Assembly (NCBI GenBank): GCA_035315685.1 | Contig: DATFXR010000900.1 | Coordinates: forward strand, 1-8,926 | DNA from: QHWK01 sp035315685 | GTDB lineage: Bacteria; Acidobacteriota; Vicinamibacteria; Vicinamibacterales; CAVVIG01 | Direction of reading: 5' to 3' | Length of the DNA stretch: 8,926 bases | In this document: positions 1-7,118 of the stretch, one piece after another | Layout: every line of letters starts with the position of its first letter | How positions within the stretch are numbered: position 1 is the stretch's first letter | Made by a program: the position numbers and the translations under genes | The notes under the pieces: generated by a model | Seen by the model: only the letters and a program-made list of their open reading frames with translations | What the model was told of the DNA's origin: nothing | Databases searched by the model: none

Positions 1-1
1 G

Positions 2-871
2 GCGACCGGCGCGATCCTGCACGAGTTCGTCGCGCCCGACCAGCCGCACGAGGCGGCGGTCTCGGCTGACGGCGCGACCGTCTTCGCCTCGGTTCCGGCG
101 GCGGGGTTCGTCGAGATCCTCGACGCGGCGACGTTCAGGGAAAAGGGCCGGATCGACAGCGACCACTTCCGGCGGCGCGACGGCAAATCCGCGTCGCCGC
201 ACGGCATGGGTCTGAACGCCGACGGCTCGAAGTTGTACATCGGTACCGAAAATGCCGACGTGCCAGGCGTTGTCGTCTATGACGTGAAGGGCGGCAAGGT
301 CCTGCGCAAGATCGATCTGCTGCTCCGCGGTGGTCACTATCTGCAGGTGCAGCCGGCCACCGACAAGCTGTATTACCCGCACCGCAACGACAACCGCGTC
401 GTCGTCGTGGACACGAAGAGCGATCGCATCCTGAAGATCATTCCGGTCGAGGGTGGTCCGGTCGGCGTCGCGTTTGCGCCCAACGGCGAGGCCTGGCTGC
501 ACGAGGACGGCGACGGATCGGTGACCGTCGTCGACTCGAAGACAGACGATGTGATCAAAGTGATCCCGACCGGCGGCAGCGGCGCCGGACGCATGGCGGT
601 GTCATCCGACGGCCGCTACGCCGCGTCGACGCACAGCGATTCGCAGGACGTCGCGATCATCGACGCCGCGGCGAAAACCGTGAAAGCGACCGTGAAGATC
701 GGCAAAGGACCGGGCTTCCCGGCGTTCTCGCCAGACAACACGAAACTCTACGTCATGGAATCCGGAATGGGCGACGTCGTCGTCGTCGATCTGACGTCGA
801 TGAGTGTGTCGTCGCGCTACAAGATCGGCACCGATCCGTTCGGTGGCGGAATCAGGTTCACGGCCCGATGA
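2..871 (+). CDS. YVTN/YncE-like beta-propeller protein, 5'-truncated
   Basis: The reading frame is open from the left edge to the TGA at 869-871, so 289 C-terminal residues are visible and the true start lies outside the window. The first internal ATG, at 206, falls in the middle of a propeller blade and should not be taken as the start. The protein is a series of about 40-residue blades with recurring motifs such as 'SADGATVFAS', 'NADGSKLYIG', 'APNGEAWL', 'SSDGRYAAS' and 'SPDNTKLYV', each followed by a 'vvVvD..s..v' strand. This is the usual pattern of YVTN/cytochrome-d1-like (YncE-type) seven-bladed propellers, which are generally exported and act in binding or scaffolding; some bind metals or haem. 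No catalytic motif or haem-binding CxxCH is visible in this part. The gene ends 46 bp before the next one on the same strand, so co-transcription is plausible. The fold is well supported; the substrate or partner is unknown. Confidence 0.85.
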   Translation, partial: ATGAILHEFVAPDQPHEAAVSADGATVFASVPAAGFVEILDAATFREKGRIDSDHFRRRDGKSASPHGMGLNADGSKLYIGTENADVPGVVVYDVKGGKVLRKIDLLLRGGHYLQVQPATDKLYYPHRNDNRVVVVDTKSDRILKIIPVEGGPVGVAFAPNGEAWLHEDGDGSVTVVDSKTDDVIKVIPTGGSGAGRMAVSSDGRYAASTHSDSQDVAIIDAAAKTVKATVKIGKGPGFPAFSPDNTKLYVMESGMGDVVVVDLTSMSVSSRYKIGTDPFGGGIRFTAR

Positions 872-902
872 ACCTCACGATCGGAAGCCGTACGAATTCG
901 TG

Positions 903-910
903 AAGGGTGA
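903..910 (+). promoter_or_regulatory. Ribosome binding site of the Asp-box propeller gene
   Basis: AAGGGTGA lies 7 nt before the ATG at 918 and matches the anti-Shine-Dalgarno sequence well. It decides the start: the frame is also open upstream to an ATG at 804 and a GTG at 900, but only the 918 start has this spacing and gives a signal peptide beginning MKK. It is the only convincing Shine-Dalgarno site among the five gene starts in the window. Confidence 0.7.
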
Positions 911-917
911 ACACGTC

Positions 918-3900
918 ATGAAAAAGCTCATGCTCGTTCTTATTGCGGCTGCCTCGATCAGCATCGGCTTGCTCGCGCAAGGCCAGCCGCGTGTCTCGCC
1001 CGACGCGTACAGCCGGCTGCAATGGCGGTTCGTCGGACCGGAGGGGAACCGGTTTTCGGCTGTGGCGGGAGTTCCTGGCGACCCGCTCGTCTACTACGCC
1101 GGCAGTGCATCGGGCGGTGTCGCGAAGACCACCGACGGCGGCGCGCACTGGCAGCACGTGTTCGACGCGCAGCCGGTGCAGTCGATCGGCGCGCTCGCGG
1201 TTGCGCCGTCCGATCCGAACATCGTCTGGGCAGGAACCGGTGAAGCGTGGATCCGCAGCCACATCTCGATTGGTGACGGCATCTACAAATCGACCGACGC
1301 GGGCAAGACCTGGACGCACATGGGTCTCGACAAGACGGGACGAATCGGCCGCGTGCTGATCGATCCGGCGAACCCCCAGATCGTGCTGGCGTGCGCGCTC
1401 GGCACCGCGTACGGACCGCAACCGGAGCGCGGCATCTTCCGCACGGCCGACGGCGGAGCAACCTGGCAGCGCACCTTGTTCGTCGACGAGAACACCGGCT
1501 GCTCGGAGATCGCGATGGACGCGGGCAACCCGCGCATCATGTTCGCCGGCATGTGGCAGCTCGAGATCCATACCTGGGGACGCGACAGCGGCGGCCCCGG
1601 CAGCGGGCTGTTCATGTCGCGCGACGGTGGCGTCACCTGGAAGAAGTTGACCGGGCGCGGCCTGCCGTCGAAACCGGTCGGCAAGGTGATGCCGGCGATC
1701 GCGCATTCGAATCCCAATCGCGTCTACGCGGCGATCGAGACCGGTGACGGACTGCCGTGGAAAGGCCAGGACACCGACCGTGGTCAGCTGTTCCGCTCCG
1801 ACGACGGCGGTGAGAACTGGAAGATGGTCAACGCCGATCGCAACGTGCTCGGGCGGACCGCGTACTACGGGCGCATGGCGGTCTCGACCGACAACGAGAA
1901 CGAGACCTATCACCTGAACGCGTCGTACAGCAAATCGATCGACGGTGGACTGACGCTCGTGGCGCAGTCGGGCGAACAAGCACCCGGCGGCGATCATCAC
2001 GACATGTGGATCGATCCGACCAACGCCAATCGGATCGCTGTGGCGCACGATCAGGGCGTCTCGATTTCTCAGAACCGCGGTCGGACGTGGCTGAAGCAGC
2101 GGCTGGCGAACGCGCAGCTCTATCACGTCACCGTCGACAATCAGGTCCCGTACTATCTCTACACGAACAAGCAGGACGGGCCGTCGTACCGCGGGCCGAG
2201 CAACAGCCGAACCGACGAGGGCGGCGGGCGCGGCGGCAACAGCGGACGCAGTGTGATTCCGCGCGGGATGTGGCATTCGGTTGGCGGTGGCGAGAGCGGT
2301 TTTGCGACGCCGGATCCCGTGGATCCCAACATCATCTGGTCCACGGCGTCAGGCTCGGGCAGTGTCGGCGGCATCGTCGTCCGCTACGACGAGAGCCGGC
2401 GGCAGATGCGCAACGTCGAGGTCTGGCCGGACAACGAGAATGGTCCGCCTGCGGAGCTGAAGTACCGCTTCGTGTGGGACGCGCCGTTCCACATCTCGCC
2501 GAACGATCACAACAAGGTTTACATCGGCAGTCAGTACCTGCACCAGTCCGCCGACGGTGGACAGAGCTGGCAGGAGATCAGCCCGGACCTCACCCTCAAC
2601 GACAAGAGCCGCCAGCAGAGCTCCGGCGGTCTGACGCCCGACAACATCGGCGTCGAGTACGCCAACGTGATTCACGCGATCGCGGAGTCGCCGAAGCAGG
2701 CCGGTGTGATCTGGGTTGGCACCAACGACGGACTGGTGCAGGTGACCCGTGACGGCGGCAAGAGCTGGACGAACGTCGCGAAGAACATGCCGAACCTGCC
2801 GCCGTGGGGCACGGTCGGCAACATCGAGCCGTCCCGATTCGATGCCGGCACCGCTTACGTCGCGATCGATTTCCATCAGGTGAACAACCGCGATCCGTTC
2901 GTCTACAAGACCGCTGATTTCGGCAGTTCGTGGAAGCTGATCACGAACGGCGTGCCGCACTCGATGCTCAGCTACGCGCACTGCGTGCGCGAAGACCCGG
3001 TGAAGCGCGGCTTGCTGTACCTCGGCACCGAGAACGGCATGTACGTCTCGTTCGACGATGGCGACAACTGGCAGCCGCTGCAGCTGAACCTGCCGCACGC
3101 GCCGGTGTACTGGATCGTCGTGCAGGAGCAGTTCAACGACCTCGTGATCGCGACCTACGGCCGTGGCGCATGGATTCTCGACGACGTCACGCCGCTGCGC
3201 GAGCTGACGCCGCAGGTGCTCAACGCCGACGCGCATCTGTTCACACCGCGGCCGGCCTATCGCTTCCGCGCGATTACCGACCCGGCGACGCCGTACGACG
3301 ATCCTACCGTCGGCGACAACCCGCCGTACGGCGCGGACATCAACTACTTTCTCAAGAGCGCCGCGGGCGGGGCCGTGACGATCGCGATCCAGGATTCGAA
3401 AGGACAGACGATCCGCACGCTGAACGGTGAACAGGCGCCCGGGTTGCATCGGGTCTACTGGGATCTCCGCGACGCTCCCTCCAAGCGCGTGACCTACCGC
3501 ACCAGCCCGCTCTACGCACCGGAAGTCCGCGTCGGCCCGGACGGCATCCGCGAGAGCGAAGGCGGGTTCGGCATTGGCGGCGGTGCGCTGGCGATCCTCC
3601 AGGCGCCTGGCACCTACACCGTGAAGCTCACCGTCGGTGGCCGCGACTACACACAGCAATTGCGCGTGCTCAAGGATCCGCATTCGGCCGGCACCGACGC
3701 CGATGTCGAAGCCCAGCACCGCATGCTGCTCGACGTCCGCCGCGATCTCGACGCCGCAGTCGACACGGTGAACGGCGCCGAACTGGTTCGCGGCCAGATT
3801 GCGCACCTGCTGACAATGATCGACAACAGCGAGCTGAAGCGCGCCGCACAGGATCTCGATCAGAAAGTCGCCGCGGCCGAAGGCACGCTCGTCGAACTGC

Positions 3901-4172
3901 GGACGACCGGACGCGGTCAGGACGGCGTCCGGTTCGGGTCGAAGCTGGTGCAGAAGTTCGGCTACCTCGCCAACGGACTGCAGAGCGCCGACTTCAAGCC
4001 GACCAACCAGCAGGCAGCGGTTCACAAAGATCTGCAGGATCGATTGAAGAGCGCGCAGGGGCAGGTAAGCGACGTCCTGAATCGCGAGCTCGGCGCGTTC
4101 AATGACATGCTGCGCCGTGCCAACATGCCGACGATCATGCCGCAAACGCCGCGCCGGACCAGCAGTCAATGA
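918..4172 (+). CDS. Exported VPS10/BNR-like Asp-box propeller protein with FlgD-like Ig segment
   Basis: The product has 1084 residues. Residues 1-22 (MKK, then a hydrophobic stretch ending LLAQGQ) look like a Sec signal peptide, so it is probably periplasmic or secreted. Asp-boxes (S/T-x-D-x-G-x-x-W) occur near residues 70-78, 124-132, 175-183, 233-241, 293-301, 383-391 (variant NRG), 543-551, 609-617, 664-672 and 710-718, with a degenerate one at 339-347. These mark the blades of one large or, more likely given about 730 residues, two tandem propellers, as in the VPS10/sortilin and GH74-like superfamily. Residues about 805-860, ending 'GLHRVYWDLRD', resemble the FlgD Ig-like fold, and a further beta segment ends near 915. 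The tail from about 925 to 1070 is helical and charged. A Gly-rich loop lies near 434-443. Proteins of this build are often annotated as glycosyl hydrolase or sortilin-like; I cannot assign catalytic residues, so enzymatic activity is not claimed. The start at 918 is fixed by the signal peptide and the ribosome binding site. Confidence 0.92.
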   Translation: MKKLMLVLIAAASISIGLLAQGQPRVSPDAYSRLQWRFVGPEGNRFSAVAGVPGDPLVYYAGSASGGVAKTTDGGAHWQHVFDAQPVQSIGALAVAPSDPNIVWAGTGEAWIRSHISIGDGIYKSTDAGKTWTHMGLDKTGRIGRVLIDPANPQIVLACALGTAYGPQPERGIFRTADGGATWQRTLFVDENTGCSEIAMDAGNPRIMFAGMWQLEIHTWGRDSGGPGSGLFMSRDGGVTWKKLTGRGLPSKPVGKVMPAIAHSNPNRVYAAIETGDGLPWKGQDTDRGQLFRSDDGGENWKMVNADRNVLGRTAYYGRMAVSTDNENETYHLNASYSKSIDGGLTLVAQSGEQAPGGDHHDMWIDPTNANRIAVAHDQGVSISQNRGRTWLKQRLANAQLYHVTVDNQVPYYLYTNKQDGPSYRGPSNSRTDEGGGRGGNSGRSVIPRGMWHSVGGGESGFATPDPVDPNIIWSTASGSGSVGGIVVRYDESRRQMRNVEVWPDNENGPPAELKYRFVWDAPFHISPNDHNKVYIGSQYLHQSADGGQSWQEISPDLTLNDKSRQQSSGGLTPDNIGVEYANVIHAIAESPKQAGVIWVGTNDGLVQVTRDGGKSWTNVAKNMPNLPPWGTVGNIEPSRFDAGTAYVAIDFHQVNNRDPFVYKTADFGSSWKLITNGVPHSMLSYAHCVREDPVKRGLLYLGTENGMYVSFDDGDNWQPLQLNLPHAPVYWIVVQEQFNDLVIATYGRGAWILDDVTPLRELTPQVLNADAHLFTPRPAYRFRAITDPATPYDDPTVGDNPPYGADINYFLKSAAGGAVTIAIQDSKGQTIRTLNGEQAPGLHRVYWDLRDAPSKRVTYRTSPLYAPEVRVGPDGIRESEGGFGIGGGALAILQAPGTYTVKLTVGGRDYTQQLRVLKDPHSAGTDADVEAQHRMLLDVRRDLDAAVDTVNGAELVRGQIAHLLTMIDNSELKRAAQDLDQKVAAAEGTLVELRTTGRGQDGVRFGSKLVQKFGYLANGLQSADFKPTNQQAAVHKDLQDRLKSAQGQVSDVLNRELGAFNDMLRRANMPTIMPQTPRRTSSQ

Positions 4173-4193
4173 GCGGGGGCTGTTCCGTAGACC

Positions 4194-4245
4194 GTAGCGC
4201 GAAGGCTTCAGCCGAGCGCCCGCTCGCCTGAACGCTTCGCGCTAC
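4194..4245. repeat. 52-bp near-perfect palindrome (REP-like element)
   Basis: The arms 4194-4218 and 4221-4245 pair at 22 of 25 positions around a CC centre. The outer 11 bp (GTAGCGCGAAG / CTTCGCGCTAC) are perfect, then come two mismatches, CTTCAG/CTGAA pairing, one mismatch, and a perfect inner CGAGCG/CGCTCG. It lies 21 bp after the stop of the Asp-box protein and ends 6 nt before the GTG of the next gene, filling most of the 79-bp spacer. There is no T-tract, so it is not a typical intrinsic terminator, though it could stop exonucleases or affect translation of the downstream gene. A half-copy occurs at 6403-6423, which points to a dispersed repeat family. Confidence 0.85.
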
Positions 4246-4251
4246 ACCATC

Positions 4252-6288
4252 GTGAGACTCAGTGTTGCGCTCGGTTGTGTCATCTGCGCGGCGTGCGCAG
4301 GTCAGCCGCGCACGCGGCCCAACATTCTGCTGATTACGCTCGACACGACACGCGCCGACCATCTCGGCGCGTACGGGAACCGCCGCGCGCGGACGCCGAA
4401 CCTGGATCGGCTCGCGGCATCCGGGGTGCTGTTCGAGCGCGCGATTTCCGCCGCTCCGCTGACGCTGCCGGCGCACGCCAGCCTGCTCACCGGCCGCTAT
4501 CCGTTCACGCATGGTGTGCGCAACAACGGAAGCTTCACGCTCGGCGACGCGACGCCGACGCTGGCCGGTGCGCTGCACGACGCCGGCTACCGGACCGCGG
4601 CGTTCGTCAGCGCGTTCGTGCTCGATCATCGGTATGGCCTGGCACGCGGCTTCGATCGCTACGACGATCGCCTGGACCTCGAACGCCGTGGCGCGGACAC
4701 GATTGCCGCAGCAGCTGCGTGGCTGACGGAAACCGCGCAGGATCGGCGCCCGTTCTTTCTCTGGCTGCACCTCTACGATCCTCACGATCCGTACGAGCCG
4801 CCGCCGCCGTTTGCCGAGGCGTTCCGCGACAGCCCGTACGACGGCGAGATTGCCTACGACGATCAGCAGCTCGGCGGGCTCCTGGCGCGCCTGCATGCGA
4901 TCGGCGCCGACGGCTCGCTGCTCGTTGCCGCCGTCGGCGATCACGGGGAGAGTCTCGGCGAACACGGCGAGGCGACGCACGGCCTGTTCGTCTACGAAGG
5001 CGCCATTCGGATCCCGATGACGATCACCGGCCCGCGTGTCCCGGCCGGCCGTCGAGTCGCGAGCCTCGTGCGCGGCGTCGATCTCGCGCCGACGCTCCTC
5101 GATGCGGCCGGGCTGCCGCCGCTGCCGCACACCGATGGACGCACGTTGATGCCGCTCGTCGCGGGACGCGGTCCAGGACCCGAGGATGCTTACTCCGAGA
5201 CGTACTTTCCCCAGCTCTACATGAACTGGGCGCCGCTGCGGTCGATCCAGGATGCGCGCTGGAAGTTCATCGACGCGCCATCGGCCGAACTGTACGACCT
5301 GGAGCGCGACGCGGCAGAGCAGGCCAATCTGGCGGCGACCGAGCCGGCGCGTGCGGCGACGTTCCGGCGCGCGCTCCTTGCTGCCAGCAATGGATCGCCG
5401 CCCGCGATGCCGACCGCCCGTGTCGATCGTGAGACGGCCGAAAAGCTCGCTGCGCTCGGCTACATCGGCACCGCCACCGCCGCACCTGATGCGGCCGATG
5501 GCGTCGCACGGCCAGACCCCAAGGCGATGATCGACGTTTTCAATCGCCTCCGGGAGGCAAACACCGCGATTCGGCAGCGGCAGTTCGCCGTGGCGGCGCA
5601 GGCGGCGCGGACCGTGCTCGCGCGTGACTCGCACAACGCGTTCGCGACGATGATTCTGGCGCGGGCGGAGATGGAGCAGGGCCAGTATCGCGCGGCCGCT
5701 GCGGACTACAAGCGGTACGCGATGCTGGTGCCGACGAGCGCCGACGCGCACCACTGGCGCGCCATCTGCCTGTCGCGGCTCGGCGAAGTGAACGAAGCCA
5801 TCGCTGAGGAGGACGCCGCGCTCGCACTCGACGCGAACGACGCGGAGGCGCACGAACTGCGCGGCGGTCTGCTCGCGTCCCGCGGCCGCATCGAGCCGGC
5901 CCTGCTCGATCTCCGCGCGGCCGTGACGATCGCGCCCGACAACGCGGCATTCCGCGTCGGCCTCGGGCGCGTCCTCGTCGAGGCGCGGCAGCTGGAGGCC
6001 GCCGGGGAGGAGATCCGCCGGGCGCTCGAGCTGCAGCCGCGGAGCCCCGACGCGCACGCCGCGGCCGCGGCGTTAGCCATGGCGCACGGGCAGCTCGACG
6101 CCGCGCGAATCGCCTTCGAGCGCGCCCTCGCGCTCAGCGCCGACGCCGACGACGTGCGGCTCGATTACGCGCAAGTGCTGGAGAAACTGGGACAGCGGGA
6201 CGCCGCGCGTGCGGAATACGAGCGGCTGGCCGGGGGTCAGGAGACGCCGGAGGCGATCCGCCGCGAGGCGCAGCGGCGGCTCCGATAG
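4252..6288 (+). CDS. Sulfatase-fold hydrolase/transferase with C-terminal TPR domain
   Basis: The product has 678 residues. Residues about 24-350 form an alkaline phosphatase/sulfatase-superfamily domain: 'NILLITLDTTRADHLGAYG' at 24-42 (metal-binding Asp31), 'TLPAHASLLTG' at 71-81, 'LYDPHDPYEPP' at 174-184, and 'VGDHGESLGEHGE' at 228-240 (Asp230/His231, then His243). The sulfatase nucleophile motif C/S-x-P-x-R is replaced by Thr71-Leu-Pro-Ala-His75, so formylglycine cannot form, and Thr71 is the likely nucleophile, as in phosphoethanolamine transferases. Residues about 430-665 form roughly seven TPRs ('A..dy.rya.l.P..adah' pattern), probably for protein contacts. GTG at 4252 is the only usable start: the frame closes upstream at TAG 4195-4197 and no ATG/GTG/TTG precedes the catalytic domain. 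The N-terminus is short and hydrophobic with Cys9, Cys12 and Cys15. It may be an export or lipoprotein signal, but no cysteine has a clean lipobox. No Shine-Dalgarno site is visible, and the 52-bp palindrome abuts the start. The fold is sure; the substrate is unknown. Confidence 0.93.
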   Translation: MRLSVALGCVICAACAGQPRTRPNILLITLDTTRADHLGAYGNRRARTPNLDRLAASGVLFERAISAAPLTLPAHASLLTGRYPFTHGVRNNGSFTLGDATPTLAGALHDAGYRTAAFVSAFVLDHRYGLARGFDRYDDRLDLERRGADTIAAAAAWLTETAQDRRPFFLWLHLYDPHDPYEPPPPFAEAFRDSPYDGEIAYDDQQLGGLLARLHAIGADGSLLVAAVGDHGESLGEHGEATHGLFVYEGAIRIPMTITGPRVPAGRRVASLVRGVDLAPTLLDAAGLPPLPHTDGRTLMPLVAGRGPGPEDAYSETYFPQLYMNWAPLRSIQDARWKFIDAPSAELYDLERDAAEQANLAATEPARAATFRRALLAASNGSPPAMPTARVDRETAEKLAALGYIGTATAAPDAADGVARPDPKAMIDVFNRLREANTAIRQRQFAVAAQAARTVLARDSHNAFATMILARAEMEQGQYRAAAADYKRYAMLVPTSADAHHWRAICLSRLGEVNEAIAEEDAALALDANDAEAHELRGGLLASRGRIEPALLDLRAAVTIAPDNAAFRVGLGRVLVEARQLEAAGEEIRRALELQPRSPDAHAAAAALAMAHGQLDAARIAFERALALSADADDVRLDYAQVLEKLGQRDAARAEYERLAGGQETPEAIRREAQRRLR

Positions 6289-6303
6289 GCGCGCTTCGCG
6301 CGT

Positions 6304-6357
6304 GGGACCGATGGGACGGATGGGACGGATAGGTCCGATGGAACAGATGGGACGGAG
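6304..6357 (+). repeat. Tandem array of six 9-bp units (GGGACGGAT), left arm
   Basis: Six consecutive 9-bp units start at 6304, 6313, 6322, 6331, 6340 and 6349: GGGACCGAT, GGGACGGAT twice, AGGTCCGAT, GGAACAGAT and GGGACGGAG. Read as protein the array would give a Met-Gly-Arg type repeat, but it begins 15 bp after the stop of the sulfatase-fold gene and I see no sign that it is translated. It faces an inverted array of the same unit at 6452-6497. Confidence 0.85.
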
Positions 6358-6402
6358 TGATAGGAGGATCACGTTTCCGCGTGGATCCGGCATCTTCGTC
6401 GT

Positions 6403-6423
6403 GCGAGGGCTTCAGCCGAGCGC
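6403..6423 (+). repeat. Half-copy of the 52-bp palindrome
   Basis: These 21 bases match 4199-4219 at 20 of 21 positions; the one difference is G for A at 6407. This is the left arm of the palindromic element. The right arm is missing except perhaps CTTCGCG at 6430-6436, which matches 4235-4241. It sits between the two inverted 9-bp arrays, and so looks like a decayed or deleted copy of the same dispersed repeat. Confidence 0.75.
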
Positions 6424-6451
6424 AAACTTCTTCGCGATTCTTCCTACCTCT

Positions 6452-6497
6452 CCCATCTGTCATCCGTCCCATCAGTCCAATCCGCCCCATCTGTCCC
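6452..6497 (-). repeat. Inverted array of the same 9-bp unit, right arm
   Basis: On the + strand four full units run without gaps: ATCCGTCCC (6462-6470), ATCAGTCCA (6471-6479), ATCCGCCCC (6480-6488) and ATCTGTCCC (6489-6497). A shortened unit lies before them at about 6455-6461. These are reverse complements of the GGGACGGAT units at 6304-6357, so the spacer is a large imperfect inverted repeat with about 94 bp between its arms. The right end merges into the TATAAT box of the next gene. Confidence 0.82.
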
Positions 6498-6498
6498 A

Positions 6499-6504
6499 TA
6501 TAAT
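6499..6504 (+). promoter_or_regulatory. -10 box of a probable leaderless promoter
   Basis: A perfect TATAAT ends 6 nt before the GTG at 6511. A sigma-70-type start site 6-7 nt after the box would fall on, or one base before, the GTG itself, so the transcript would have essentially no 5' leader. This agrees with the lack of a Shine-Dalgarno sequence (the bases before GTG are ATTCAACA). No good -35 box is seen: TCCAAT at 6476-6481 has the right spacing but matches poorly. The box abuts the last 9-bp repeat unit. Confidence 0.6.
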
Positions 6505-6510
6505 TCAACA

Positions 6511-7029
6511 GTGCTCCGACCCTACCGGGGAATCCTGCCCCGCGTCGCGTCCTCCGCGTTCATCGACGACAGCGCACAGGTGATCGGCGACGTTGAGATC
6601 GGGGAGGAGAGCAGTGTGTGGATGTGCGCGGTCGTGCGCGGCGACGTGAACCGCATCCACATCGGCCGGCGGTCGAACGTCCAGGATGCGGCCGTCGTCC
6701 ATGCAATGACCGGCACGCACCTGACGAGCATTGGTGACAACGTGACGATCGGTCATGGCGCCGTGATTCACGGCTGCACGATCGAGCAGCAATGCCTGAT
6801 CGGCATGGGCGCGATCGTGCTGAACGGCGCGCACGTCGGCGCCGGCTCGATTGTCGCGGCCGGCGCGCTCGTCACCGAGAACATGAAGGTGCCGGCAAAG
6901 TCGCTGGTAATGGGCAGCCCGGCCAAGGTCAAGCGGCTGCTGACGGCGGCGGAGATCGCGAGCATTCAGCAGTACGCCGACCACTACGTCGGCTACCGGC
7001 TGGATTACATGAGCGGGCAGGTCGGGTAG
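6511..7029 (+). CDS. Gamma-class carbonic anhydrase-like hexapeptide-repeat protein
   Basis: The product has 172 residues, the usual length for the short YrdA/CaiE/PaaY-type gamma carbonic anhydrase family. It forms a left-handed beta-helix of hexapeptide repeats ('VIGDVEIGEESSVW', 'SIGDNVTIGHGAVI', 'LIGMGAIVLNGAHVG') capped by a C-terminal helix. The metal site is intact: His64, His82 and His87 have the H-x4-H pair expected of Zn/Fe ligands. Arg43 and Asp45 (RGD) and Gln58-Asp59 match the conserved active-site and trimer-interface residues of Cam. The acidic loop that carries the proton-shuttle Glu in Methanosarcina Cam is absent, as is normal in this subfamily, so carbonic anhydrase activity is possible but not assured. 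A homotrimer is expected from the family. The GTG start fits the family N-terminus (YRGILPRVASSAFIDDSAQVIGDV, cut here by residue position 5-28) and the promoter above. The gene appears to be transcribed on its own. Confidence 0.93.
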   Translation: MLRPYRGILPRVASSAFIDDSAQVIGDVEIGEESSVWMCAVVRGDVNRIHIGRRSNVQDAAVVHAMTGTHLTSIGDNVTIGHGAVIHGCTIEQQCLIGMGAIVLNGAHVGAGSIVAAGALVTENMKVPAKSLVMGSPAKVKRLLTAAEIASIQQYADHYVGYRLDYMSGQVG

Positions 7030-7068
7030 GTGCGTGGGCCACGTGGGTCGGTGCGTCAGCAGGTCGGA

Positions 7069-7098
7069 ACGAGGGTCCGGCTAAAGCCGGACACTACG
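7069..7098 (-). repeat. Inverted copy of the 34-bp hairpin repeat
   Basis: This contains a perfect hairpin, GTCCGGCT-AA-AGCCGGAC at 7075-7092, followed by ACTACG. On the minus strand it reads CGTAGTGTCCGGCTTTAGCC, matching the units at 7187 and 7221, so it is in the opposite orientation to the array that starts 21 bp further on. The first 39 bp of this spacer (7030-7068) hold nothing I can name. Confidence 0.82.
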
Positions 7099-7118
7099 GC
7101 AAACCTGGTGCGGATCGA

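Noticed and set aside
804..917. Upstream start at 804 for the Asp-box protein
   Set aside because: It would overlap the preceding gene by 68 bp and bury the signal peptide 38 residues in. The ATG at 918 has a ribosome binding site at proper spacing and a normal signal peptide.
4194..4245. Intrinsic terminator of the Asp-box gene
   Set aside because: The stem is strong but has no following T-tract (ACACCATCG), and its half-copy elsewhere fits a dispersed repeat better. A role in termination is not excluded.
4135..6057. Minus-strand open frame of 640 codons opposite the sulfatase-fold gene
   Set aside because: Its translation is Arg/Ala/Val-rich with no recognisable motif, and it mirrors a gene with clear catalytic and TPR motifs. 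Long antisense frames are expected in GC-rich DNA. The same reasoning removes the minus-strand frames at 858-2276 and 2349-4169.
6209..6583. Small gene spanning the 9-bp arrays (Met-Gly-Arg repeats)
   Set aside because: The repeat peptide comes from the 9-bp DNA unit; the frame starts inside the sulfatase-fold gene and runs into the carbonic anhydrase gene in another frame, with no start signal.
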